DNA from: Halorubrum rubrum
Lineage (GTDB): Archaea; Halobacteriota; Halobacteria; Halobacteriales; Haloferacaceae
DNA length: 64,000 nt
NCBI RefSeq assembly: GCF_024494685.1
Contig: NZ_JANHDM010000013.1
Coordinates: forward strand, 47,363 to 111,362
Direction: 5' to 3'
A program made the position numbers and the translations under genes. Shown here in pieces: positions 8,901-15,436 of this stretch (positions are counted from its first letter, which is position 1; every line of letters starts with the position of its first letter). Below the pieces are notes generated by a model, which saw only the letters and a list, made by a program, of their open reading frames with translations, was not told the origin of the DNA and ran no database searches.

Positions 8901-10840
8901 CCCCTGAGGACGCATGGTTACTCAACGACAGGGACTTACAGCGATACTCGGTTGACATCGGCGACAGTCGACATCCGCTCTTACCGACGCTCCGCCGAGA
9001 GGTGTATGGGGAACTAGCTGAGAATGCTCCTGATTTACTCGATGCATTATCGATTCGGCGGCGTGTTGAGACGCGGACGCTCACGCCATGTGACGCCAGA
9101 ACGGTTGCAGAACGGATCAGATCCGTCTTCACGGAAATGGAGAACGAGACTGATCCTAGCGCATATTATCTCTCTGAAATCGAAGCGGCGTATAGCAATC
9201 TGAGCGAGGACTTGCCGCCACTAGACAACCAAGGTCAGATCCAGTCTTCAGGGTGGGAGCCGACTGAAACCGGCCTCGATTCAGTGCCTGTCCCCTGTAT
9301 GACCGGTGATGAGATACAGTTCCACGAGGCTTCAGCGACATACTTTACGCGGAGTCACGAGGAAGCATTACGGTTTGAGGGACTGGCGGTTCCTATCTTT
9401 GCGTTAACTCGCGAGGATACGCCGGCGATCGGTAAGCACTTCGGAATGATCGACTTGGTCGAGGCTGTTGAGGAGACGCCGCAGATCGACGAGGAACGTA
9501 TTGCGGTGACAGAGCGATTCCGAGAGGAATGGCTGGACGTGGCGGCGCCATACGTACTTTGTCGGTTGAAAGCGACGCGGAGCAGCCAACAGGAGGACGC
9601 AGGTGGACTGTCCCGGTTCGTCGATCAAATAGTCCTTGTCGGCTCTCTGAAGGTCAGTTATGAACTTCGGGATAGTCCGAAAGCGGATCCTTTGACGCGG
9701 CCGGCGGAGTACTTCATCGAGCGGGACGATCACGGGAATCGGACGCGAGTGTACGTCGTTGCGGACAGCTCCGATCCGGTTCGGGACGCCCCGGTGGAAT
9801 CGATATCGAAAGCGTTTGCAGAGTATCACGGCCTGGGGAGTTGGGAGTCGCTGTACGTACTCCTGCAACAAGCGCCCGACAGAGGAGCGATGCAATCGCA
9901 ACTGAAGGCGGCTGGCGCGCCAGCTAGCCGGAGAGAGCTTGAGGCCAGGCGGGCAGCGTACGAGGGACGAGCAGAACAACGTCAAATTGAAACAGTCGTC
10001 AGCGCCGGATTCGACGGTGAGCAGATCACGACGGGTAGAAATGAGTCGACCATTACTGAGTCTCCGAACTCGGACGCACCTTCATCCGAGTCCTCGGAGT
10101 CTGGTACCACGGTTCGGGATGGGTCACGAGTACCGTCAGCTGAACAGCTGACCGGAATTGGCGACAGTTCCACGCTCTCGGTTGGGAACACGGATACGGG
10201 TGGCAGTTCACACTCGGAAGCATCTGAGAACACTATTGGTGGAGGTTCCAAAGCATCCTCGTCGCGACAGACCAAGGTGACAGCGAACTATATCGACAAA
10301 GTCGATGAGTTTGGGATGGAGGCAACGTACCACGCTGAACTTCAGCGTCTTCGCGAAGAGGGCTGTCCAGAGCCAGAAAAGTACGTCCACGACGTCCACA
10401 CGCGTGACCTCTACCTCGAAGCGAGGAATGACGATATCGCCGGCCCAGTTCTGGAATCATTAGAGGAGCGGGGCGTGATATCCAAGCCATATCCAGGATT
10501 CGATTTCTTGGTGGTAGCTCGAGACACCAGCAAGCCAGAACGGTGTATCGAGCTAAAATCGTCTGGATCGAACACACGGCGGCCGTCGATCAGCTGGAAC
10601 GAGTGGAAGTCGGCACGAAACGAAAACCTCCGAGAAGCATACTATCTATACGTCGCCGTGGAGCTTGAATCCGGAAAGAGCGGCGATGCGAGACTGATTC
10701 AGGTCCCGAACCCGTTCTCAACGCTCGATTCGCGCGAGCGAACCGTTCGGTCACAGAGTAGGGAGGTTCAAGTGAAGCTTTCGGAGTTCCATCCGGAAGA
10801 ACAAGAGGTTGTTGAGCGCGCAATTCACTGGGAGGAATGA
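5936..10840 (+). CDS. giant GHKL (sacsin-like) ATPase with C-terminal DUF3883 domain
   Basis: A 1634-residue protein. The N-terminus is an HSP90/sacsin-type ATP-binding domain: RFVFELLQNADDEM (N-box, about residue 50), a GNTGRPFD segment and IGHKGRGFTSILDI (glycine lid, about 110). The middle 1200 residues show no familiar domain. A Ser/Gly/Glu-rich linker (about 1365-1445) precedes a DUF3883 region ending in GFDFLVVARD and CIELKSS, a PD-(D/E)XK-like core (D then E-x-K). ATPase plus DUF3883 proteins occur in prokaryotic defence islands and may act as single-gene ATP-driven nucleases; function here is inferred. ATG 5936 is preferred over in-frame TTG 5876. It is the only plus-strand gene in a run of minus-strand backbone genes, so it looks like inserted cargo. 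Confidence 0.75.
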   Translation: MAEQRAITNLQDIRETKLGTYANEPPLVSKDFKLEAADSADYSRRFVFELLQNADDEMPEDSDKPRKVRFELRGDCLLVGNTGRPFDAADLDAITTLTQTTKGDEGDEATIGHKGRGFTSILDITSNPVIFSQNGGGLLAAEFDREKTRDVIEKKLRKDGVETDGEIDNVPLMSIPFPSEPDTRVSELLKTGYSTVFRLPLKDENQERIFETIESTFKEQVTRETVALLPKTDRVEFAVGDRQRVWEKTRRDWRGKTAASVIGIERRGDLDPDTPEEISEELISFAREYDVPDRSFAGIDSAILDDIGKLRLSVAFRLEDDDNTSLRPLFVGDDANERPFVHVFLPTEERSPIPALLNGTFQVSTSRRSLNMPTNPETGAVMGLNGWLFQRVADLLAADVLSFVKETDTALDEFLRTIDFTAVNADETTRTNPVNRCFVEALQDAFEGVAFVPRLEQVASGDSTSDADRRPLSEIVLPYTHPDAARVGPLTAMVYGQDRFELVNDEAEIGGWFPATPLLEHDVAAILEELGATRLRPHHTPAVLGAAPDENAILQYRDAPERLTVDPIVFALAETWLTLTDSTDKRRLAEAARAEAVFPVGDPLVGTHGEYYKHEPTPESVECFFPPQQSVPTDALAGIRLFPNELYYTEGSQQADSDARTELLDGGEYESVLDALWDINDFGFQDIAEKGVFPLLPGPSSGDVDDSPLRDPEVLEFVQRLATSSTTGKPPASPKEPLPYTYRSNDPYYDLCMLPVPTADGEWARAYEVYFGASWQRNKPTAGRVEQLLQTAGVSPPVLAPPREFGLDDSDDWSKWREFFQWIGVCEHIRITPFFHPTQSHRYSATEHIDPGSNSTLDPESQFSPSTLSEGDLDTYLTKLESAAYEAVSEDDGERPYIWQVNGLEYDHALLEAGKDPEFGKLLMGHLYMWWGKISEHANATVALYSNNRLRYQTTYLFDQDEIEGVLPNLWLWQLQRAPWLPSTLGQVPPEDAWLLNDRDLQRYSVDIGDSRHPLLPTLRREVYGELAENAPDLLDALSIRRRVETRTLTPCDARTVAERIRSVFTEMENETDPSAYYLSEIEAAYSNLSEDLPPLDNQGQIQSSGWEPTETGLDSVPVPCMTGDEIQFHEASATYFTRSHEEALRFEGLAVPIFALTREDTPAIGKHFGMIDLVEAVEETPQIDEERIAVTERFREEWLDVAAPYVLCRLKATRSSQQEDAGGLSRFVDQIVLVGSLKVSYELRDSPKADPLTRPAEYFIERDDHGNRTRVYVVADSSDPVRDAPVESISKAFAEYHGLGSWESLYVLLQQAPDRGAMQSQLKAAGAPASRRELEARRAAYEGRAEQRQIETVVSAGFDGEQITTGRNESTITESPNSDAPSSESSESGTTVRDGSRVPSAEQLTGIGDSSTLSVGNTDTGGSSHSEASENTIGGGSKASSSRQTKVTANYIDKVDEFGMEATYHAELQRLREEGCPEPEKYVHDVHTRDLYLEARNDDIAGPVLESLEERGVISKPYPGFDFLVVARDTSKPERCIELKSSGSNTRRPSISWNEWKSARNENLREAYYLYVAVELESGKSGDARLIQVPNPFSTLDSRERTVRSQSREVQVKLSEFHPEEQEVVERAIHWEE

Positions 10841-10894
10841 CGCTCAGATACCCAATCTAAGGTAGAATTACACCATCTCGCGCCGCTTTTGTAT

Positions 10895-10973
10895 AGGGCA
10901 AGTCCCCCAGCGCTAAGGTAGCGGTCGAGAGTAGCAATCACCTGTAAACAGGTGAGGAGAGCCGTTCTGCCCT
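10895..10973. other. structured intergenic sequence, cloverleaf-like fold
   Basis: The space between two convergent genes folds into a four-arm shape: AGGGCA (10895-10900) pairs with TGCCCT (10968-10973), CGCTA/TAGCG (10911-10923) has a 3-base loop, and TCACCTG/CAGGTGA (10938-10955) has a TAAA loop, with a short AGA/TCT arm at 10958-10968. No T-loop consensus is present, so it is not a normal tRNA. It could be a bidirectional terminator or an unrecognised small RNA. Confidence 0.35.
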
Positions 10974-10985
10974 GTAGCAAATTTT

Positions 10986-11648
10986 CTACGACTTGCCGAG
11001 ATTGGCTTTTTCGAAGGGAGATTCACCAGTCGGAATGAGCAGCTCCTGTCGGTCCCCGACCCGCTCAGCGAGCTTCCGTTTTAGGTACTGTCTCGCCGTC
11101 GACGGCGTGAAGACGCCCTTGTCGATCATGTCACCGACGACGTCTTTGAGGGCCGCGAACTGCCCCTGCAGGTGGCCGTCGCCGACCGGCTCGCCGTCGT
11201 ACCAGCGCACCGTCGCAAGCGCGCCGTTCCCGACAGTCTCTCCCTGTTCGACCGTCTCCGAGTCGTACTGGAGCCCGAACCACAGCGTCCGATAGGCGGT
11301 CACCTCGAACGTCGTCGACACCACGAAGAACGCCTCGTGGTGGAGGTAGTCGAGATGGTCCGCGACGATCTCGTCGAGGGTGAGCCCGGTGGCACGGGGT
11401 TTCGGCTCGACGACCGTCGACGGTCGATCCTCGCCAGCGAGGTAGCCGTCGACCGCATCTGCCTCGAGGCCATCGGCCAGTTCCGCCAGCAGCTGTTTCG
11501 CCCACTTGGAGTCGGTGTCGTCGGCACCGAACGGCGATTCAGCCGAAATTCGGCGCTTGAGCTTGAGGTTTGCTGCACCCCAATGGCTGTAGTGGAGCGT
11601 GTACTGTCCGTCTGTGCGTTCGTACGCAACGAGTGCGCGGTGTCCCAT
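10986..11648 (-). CDS. DUF6735 family protein
   Basis: A 220-residue protein opening MGHRALVAYERTDGQYTLHY and SHWGAANLKLKRRI, the hallmark of DUF6735, a haloarchaeal family of unknown role. The C-terminal third holds a short conserved stretch (FTPSTARQYLKRKLAERVGD). No transmembrane segment. It follows the gene at 11716-12096 in the same direction and has its own leader hairpin 38 bases before the ATG, so each gene of this run seems to be controlled separately. Confidence 0.75.
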   Translation of the reverse strand: MGHRALVAYERTDGQYTLHYSHWGAANLKLKRRISAESPFGADDTDSKWAKQLLAELADGLEADAVDGYLAGEDRPSTVVEPKPRATGLTLDEIVADHLDYLHHEAFFVVSTTFEVTAYRTLWFGLQYDSETVEQGETVGNGALATVRWYDGEPVGDGHLQGQFAALKDVVGDMIDKGVFTPSTARQYLKRKLAERVGDRQELLIPTGESPFEKANLGKS

Positions 11649-11685
11649 CGAGCAATCACCTCACGGGGCGACCGCGATTGGATCG

Positions 11686-11704
11686 CCCCGCACCCCTCTC
11701 GGGG
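11686..11704 (-). promoter_or_regulatory. leader hairpin, 11-base-loop class
   Basis: Arms CCCC and GGGG around GAGAGGGGTGC (minus strand), preceded by CGTTGTTCGTC. It stands 38 bases before the DUF6735 start, between two co-directional genes. Identical loop to 3234-3256. Confidence 0.5.
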
Positions 11705-11715
11705 GACGAACAACG

Positions 11716-12096
11716 CTACTCGTCGATCGGGTCGAGAGAACTGAGGTCCGCGTGGAGGACTTCGCCATCGCGAACGACGTACCGCTTCGCCAGCACTGGG
11801 AAACGACACTTGGTGAACCCCGCTGTCTGGATGTCGAATTCCTCGTCAGCTTCGAGGTGGTCGGCGAGTTCTCGCAGGAATTCGTGGGTCACGATCCCGC
11901 CTTCGTAGTCCGGCAGGCCGTTCTCCCGCGCCTCGTACACCTCGAAGTCGTCGTACCCCCAGATGGTGAGCTCTCCGTCTTCGGTCACCTCCCAGTCGAG
12001 CGTCCCGAAGCAGTATCTCTCACAGAGTTCGCGGACTGCCTGTGGATCCGATACGATCGCGCCGGTCGACGTCGTCGCAGCTTGTAGTGTCGCCAT
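11716..12096 (-). CDS. hypothetical haloarchaeal protein
   Basis: A 126-residue acidic soluble protein starting MATLQAATTSTGAIVSDPQA, with LCERYCFGTLDWEVTEDG and a C-terminal half rich in FPVLAKRYVVRDGEVL. No known domain recognised, no signal or membrane segment. Part of the left-hand run of minus-strand genes that each carry a leader hairpin; here the hairpin is 19 bases upstream of the ATG. Confidence 0.6.
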   Translation of the reverse strand: MATLQAATTSTGAIVSDPQAVRELCERYCFGTLDWEVTEDGELTIWGYDDFEVYEARENGLPDYEGGIVTHEFLRELADHLEADEEFDIQTAGFTKCRFPVLAKRYVVRDGEVLHADLSSLDPIDE

Positions 12097-12114
12097 GTCA
12101 GGAGTTCACGGGGT

Positions 12115-12139
12115 CGCCCCCGCACCCCTGTCGGGGGCG
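12115..12139 (-). promoter_or_regulatory. leader hairpin, 11-base-loop class
   Basis: Perfect 7-bp stem, arms CGCCCCC and GGGGGCG, loop GACAGGGGTGC (minus strand), preceded by GTTGGTTTAT. 19 bases before the ATG at 12096. One of the strongest members of the family. Confidence 0.6.
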
Positions 12140-12187
12140 ATAAACCAACGTGAGAGGTGCCTCCCGAGGTGTGGCCGGCGACGCCAG

Positions 12188-12376
12188 TTAGGAGTCTGCG
12201 TGGGCGTCCGCCCCGACTCCGTCGCCCGGCCGCGTGAGTAGACTCACTTCTTCCAGGAGGTTTCTCGCGGTCTCGACTCGCTCTCGATCCGCCTCGTCCA
12301 ACCGGTCGACGTCGAGTCGGTTGAGATTGCTGAGTACACGATGCATCCGGTAGCCCTGTTTGAACTCTTGCTCCAT
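12188..12376 (-). CDS. small helical protein
   Basis: A 62-residue, mostly helical acidic protein, MEQEFKQGYRMHRVLSNLNR then DEADRERVETARNLLEE. An in-frame ATG at 12418 exists, but ATG 12376 is favoured because the leader hairpin (12382-12403) lies directly before it, as in the neighbours. A 42-bp palindrome lies 78 bases upstream, the same arrangement as before the conjugation operon. Function unknown. Confidence 0.5.
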   Translation of the reverse strand: MEQEFKQGYRMHRVLSNLNRLDVDRLDEADRERVETARNLLEEVSLLTRPGDGVGADAHADS

Positions 12377-12381
12377 CGGAA

Positions 12382-12403
12382 GCGCCTCACCACTCGCCGG
12401 CGC
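12382..12403 (-). promoter_or_regulatory. leader hairpin, variant
   Basis: Arms GCGCC and GGCGC around a 12-base loop containing GAGTGGTGA (minus strand), preceded by TCTTTCC. Only six bases separate it from the ATG at 12376, closer than in other members. Confidence 0.4.
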
Positions 12404-12453
12404 GGAAAGACACCCCATCGAGACTGGCGTCGGGCTTGCAGGAGCTCGCGGTC

Positions 12454-12495
12454 TTAACCAACGAACCTCGACGGTGCTCGCAGGGTGTTGGTTAA
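12454..12495. repeat. 42-bp palindromic element, copy 1 of 3
   Basis: TTAACCAAC and GTTGGTTAA frame a 24-base spacer. The same 9-base arms with a 24- or 25-base spacer recur at 40381-40422 and 59628-59670. This copy is 78 bases upstream of the small gene at 12188-12376 and 20 bases past the end of the zinc-ribbon gene. Spacers share only loose G-rich similarity. Likely an operator for a dimeric regulator; other roles are open. Confidence 0.7.
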
Positions 12496-12514
12496 CCGAC
12501 GCTCAGCACTGGGG

Positions 12515-13462
12515 CTACTCGAGATTGGGTCCGTAGCGAGCCGAGCCACACACCCGACACTCCCAGATCGGTTGCCCCGTCCACGCCTCATCCGGGACCG
12601 ACTCGTGGGTCTTGAACCGATGGTCGGTCGCCCGTCCACAGTCTTGACAGTCAAGTTCCTGCGTCGTCGGTACCGACGACACCTGGCGATCAGCCGCAGC
12701 TTCGCCAGTAGATTCGGTCAGCGCCATCGCTGGAACCAGCCACACCGCGTCGTCGGCGTCGTCGAGGACCGCGTCGAGACGTGACGCGTCGCGGATGCCG
12801 TCCCCACGCTGGTCGTAGAGCCGCGTCGGGGCCTGCTCCTGGCGCTCCGACGTTCCCTGTCCGTGCCACCCAGTCCGGTCACGGGCGGCACTGAGAAGCC
12901 GCTCTCCCACCTCTGACGCCACCTGTACCCCGTCGGGGAGTGAGGGCCATTGCTCGGCCAGCTGGCGCGCCGGCGCCTCGTCGAGGTCGTAGATGAGCGT
13001 GTAGTCGTCGACGGCCGGCTCCGCCTCGTTGGCGGAGAGGAGGTTCGCCGCGGCGCCGCCCTTCGCCACGGCGCCGTAGAACGTGGTCGATTCGACGACC
13101 AGGTGGACGATGCCGAGGCACGTCGTCGACGCTGTCTCGTTCGTGCGAGTGGCGTCACTCCCGAGATGGTTAGTGAGACAGAACCGGCATTTCGTCTGGC
13201 CGTCTGGGACTGACGCCCCACAGGACCGGCACTCGCCGTCGGCGGCCGTCGGCGCATCAGGGTAGCCACCAGCGCTCGTCGCGACGCGCTGCCGCCGGGG
13301 GGCACCCTCACACCCGTCGTCCAGGCTCGTATCCGGAATATGGGACGCCTCGCCGGTTGGCCGCAGTTCCTCAAAGTCGGAGTAACGACCGTTCATAGTG
13401 ATCTGAATCTGAAGATGATTATCGTAGTCGCACAGCGTGTACTGATTGACTGACTGTTCCAC
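12515..13462 (-). CDS. double zinc-ribbon protein
   Basis: A 315-residue acidic protein with one zinc ribbon near residue 80 (CRSC, CRFC) and a second at the C-terminus (CQDCGRATDH, CRVCGS). The middle has no known domain. Start: a GGAGG site precedes two in-frame GTG codons; the one at 13462 has normal spacing, 13471 is too close, and ATG 13396 is a third option. It is divergent from the TnpB element at 13.5 kb and shares an AT-rich promoter region with it. The function is unknown. Confidence 0.55.
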   Translation of the reverse strand: MEQSVNQYTLCDYDNHLQIQITMNGRYSDFEELRPTGEASHIPDTSLDDGCEGAPRRQRVATSAGGYPDAPTAADGECRSCGASVPDGQTKCRFCLTNHLGSDATRTNETASTTCLGIVHLVVESTTFYGAVAKGGAAANLLSANEAEPAVDDYTLIYDLDEAPARQLAEQWPSLPDGVQVASEVGERLLSAARDRTGWHGQGTSERQEQAPTRLYDQRGDGIRDASRLDAVLDDADDAVWLVPAMALTESTGEAAADRQVSSVPTTQELDCQDCGRATDHRFKTHESVPDEAWTGQPIWECRVCGSARYGPNLE

Positions 13463-13526
13463 TTCTCTCACACCTCCTTACGTCGGCAACTATTAAGTAT
13501 TTCAGTATTTAAGTACTCCACATACG

Positions 13527-13664
13527 ATGACGACACGGTTGACCGTTGACTTCGAAGACGAACTCTACAAGGAGTTCTCGAAGCAGTGTATCGATGCCGA
13601 GAAAACCAAGTCCGAAGTGGTACGTGGACTCGTCAAAGACTGGCTCGACGAACCCGACGAATGA
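13527..13664 (+). CDS. ribbon-helix-helix-like small protein coupled to TnpB
   Basis: A 45-residue protein, MTTRLTVDFEDELYKEFSKQ then CIDAEKTKSEVVRGLVKDWL: a beta strand and two helices as in CopG/Arc-type ribbon-helix-helix DNA-binding proteins. Its stop overlaps the TnpB start (ATGA at 13661), so both come from one message. It may repress the element or act with TnpB; the first is the usual role of such proteins. An AT-rich promoter with TTTAAGTA lies just upstream. Confidence 0.65.
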   Translation: MTTRLTVDFEDELYKEFSKQCIDAEKTKSEVVRGLVKDWLDEPDE

Positions 13665-14938
13665 CCGACGAGCAGGCTCTTGTGAAAACGCTAGATTTCC
13701 AGCTTGACATCCAGAGTGACAACGAGAGCCTGCTGTACGACGCTACTCTCGAAGCCCGGTCGGTGTACAACGGAGCGATTCGCCTCGCCAAGCAGGGAGT
13801 GGACTGGGATGTGATTCACGACCGTGTGGCCGACGACGCTAACCTCGTGAAAAACACGACACAGCGCGTCGTTGCGAAGGCACTCGGTGCGATGGAGAAC
13901 TACTACGAGTACGACGACTTCAACCAGCCAAGCCACACCAAAGATGGCACATACCCACTCCGGGCGAACTACGAGGAAGGATACAATCTGTCGCTCACCG
14001 ACGACGGCGACGTAGCGTTTCGTATCAGCGCAAAGCCGTACAAACACGTCAAGGGAATCCTGAACGGTGACGATGCCCACCTCGACGTTCTCAAGACCGC
14101 ACTCACGAGCGACGAGTGGCGGCTCGGGACGGCTGAAGCACTATTCCACGACGGCACCGCCGAGTTGCACGTCAACGTCACCAATACCGAGCATGCCGTT
14201 CGTGATAAGCAGAACTCACAGACGGTTGTCGGAGTGGACCTGAACGAGGATAACGTCGCTTTGACCGCGCTCTCCAAGGATGGCGTTGAGGATACGCTTG
14301 TTATCGAGTTCCCAGAAATCAAGTTTGAGCGCCACCGCTACTTTACGATCCGCAAGCGTGTCCATAACGCGGAGAAGTGGAGTGTACTCGATACCCTGGA
14401 AGGACAGGAAGAACGGTTCGTCCGCGACCGACTCCATAAGGTGTCGCGGCACGTCGTCGAGTGGAGCCAACAGTTCGAGAACCCATGCATCGTCTTTGAA
14501 GACCTCAAAGAGATGCGTGACAACATCGACTACGGTGCGCGGATGAACCGGCGCTTGCACCACCTCCCGTTCCGCACCCTCCAACACTACACGTCGTACA
14601 AAGCCGCGTTCGAAGAGATCCCGACAGTATGGATAAATCCTGAGTTCACGAGTCAGCGGTGTCCACTATGTGGACATACTGAACGAGCGAACCGTCACAA
14701 GAAGCGGTTCAAGTGCCGGTCGTGTTCCCACCAAGACCACAGCGACCGTAGTGCAAGCGTCAACATCGCCGTGAAAGGTATCAAGAAACATCAAGAGTGG
14801 ACTGTGCCTGCTCTCAACAGCCTTCCCACTGTGCGGACGGTGCGACGGCAGGCATCGGGGGCTGTGGACGCCCCAACCGTGACCCACGACACCGCTACAG
14901 GATATTATACCGATGGTGTCGAGGGAGTGTCCGACTAA
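13661..14938 (+). CDS. tnpB: TnpB, RNA-guided endonuclease of IS200/IS605 family
   Basis: A 425-residue TnpB. RuvC motifs are complete: VVGVDLNEDN (D near 193), CIVFEDLKEM (E near 280) and HSDRSASVNI (D near 362), with the zinc finger CPLCG/CRSC between the last two. TnpB proteins are RNA-guided nucleases that cut at the donor site with a guide from the element's right end. Its ATG overlaps the stop of the RHH gene. All catalytic residues are present, so it is probably active. Confidence 0.9.
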   Translation: MTDEQALVKTLDFQLDIQSDNESLLYDATLEARSVYNGAIRLAKQGVDWDVIHDRVADDANLVKNTTQRVVAKALGAMENYYEYDDFNQPSHTKDGTYPLRANYEEGYNLSLTDDGDVAFRISAKPYKHVKGILNGDDAHLDVLKTALTSDEWRLGTAEALFHDGTAELHVNVTNTEHAVRDKQNSQTVVGVDLNEDNVALTALSKDGVEDTLVIEFPEIKFERHRYFTIRKRVHNAEKWSVLDTLEGQEERFVRDRLHKVSRHVVEWSQQFENPCIVFEDLKEMRDNIDYGARMNRRLHHLPFRTLQHYTSYKAAFEEIPTVWINPEFTSQRCPLCGHTERANRHKKRFKCRSCSHQDHSDRSASVNIAVKGIKKHQEWTVPALNSLPTVRTVRRQASGAVDAPTVTHDTATGYYTDGVEGVSD

Positions 14939-14940
14939 TC

Positions 14941-14975
14941 CACGGGAAGCCCCATTTGGGCTAGGGGCAGTTCAC
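14941..14975 (+). ncRNA. TnpB element right end / omega-RNA scaffold
   Basis: Directly after the TnpB stop: a stem GCCCC/GGGGC (14949-14953 with 14964-14968), an alternative AGCCC/GGGCT pairing, then GCAGTTCAC. Haloarchaeal IS1341-type elements end in this way, and in the IS200/IS605 family this region forms the 3' scaffold of the guide RNA. The guide would be the bases after the TTCAC end. Position-based assignment. Confidence 0.5.
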
Positions 14976-15047
14976 AGAGAACATGCTCGTCTTTGGATAA
15001 CCCGCGTAGACCGATGTGCAGTACAGACCGAGAGACAGTGGACTGCG

Positions 15048-15305
15048 TCAGGCGACCCGTTCCTCCAACGTATCCCGGTGTGCCCGAACAGTCGCCTTCG
15101 AGGCGTTCGCTACGTCCGCGGCCTCGGATTGCGTCAACCATCGGCCCTCTTCGCGACCGGCCTTGTAGAGGCAGGCCGCTGCGAACCCGGCCGGATGGAC
15201 GCCCGTCGTGACGCCGCGCTCCTCGGCCTGCTCCGCGAGGGCTCGGGCCCGCTGTCGGATTTCGTCCGGACACTCGAGGTCCGACGCAAGGCGGGGCACG
15301 AACAT
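15048..15305 (-). pseudogene. TFIIB (TFB) C-terminal fragment
   Basis: 85 residues from FVPRLASDLECPDEIRQRAR to RAHRDTLEERVA match the second cyclin repeat of archaeal transcription factor B, with GVHPAGFAAACLYKAG and LTQSEAADVANASKATVRAH. Complete TFBs have about 320 residues with a zinc ribbon and two repeats; everything before is missing. The frame extends upstream to 15434 but that part does not look like TFB. The TnpB element ends 70 bases past its stop and a methyltransferase begins beyond its broken end, so the gene was probably cut by rearrangement. Confidence 0.75.
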
Positions 15306-15436
15306 GCTGAGGGAGACGCGGTCAAAGCTGCTTCTGACCTGTTTTCTAAGCCCGTGGTGTTGTTGTTCGAAGCTGGTTCGTATCCCCTTGATTGACCTAA
15401 CGCTGAAGAGAGTTGGTGTCGAAACCTGTGACAATA

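Larger units (their letters stand above)
13484..14975 (+). mobile_element. IS1341-type (TnpB-only) element, copy 1
   Basis: A TnpB gene, a short overlapping upstream gene and a right end with a hairpin followed by TTCAC form a unit of about 1.5 kb. No TnpA (Y1 transposase) is present, so movement would need a helper enzyme. The left end is placed in the AT-rich stretch around 13484-13520 and is approximate. The element lies directly beside a truncated TFIIB gene (15048-15305), which may mark damage done on insertion. Confidence 0.65.

Noticed and set aside
10895..10973. A tRNA gene
   Set aside because: The stems are there, but the T-loop GTTC sequence, D-loop bases and a 7-base anticodon loop are missing.
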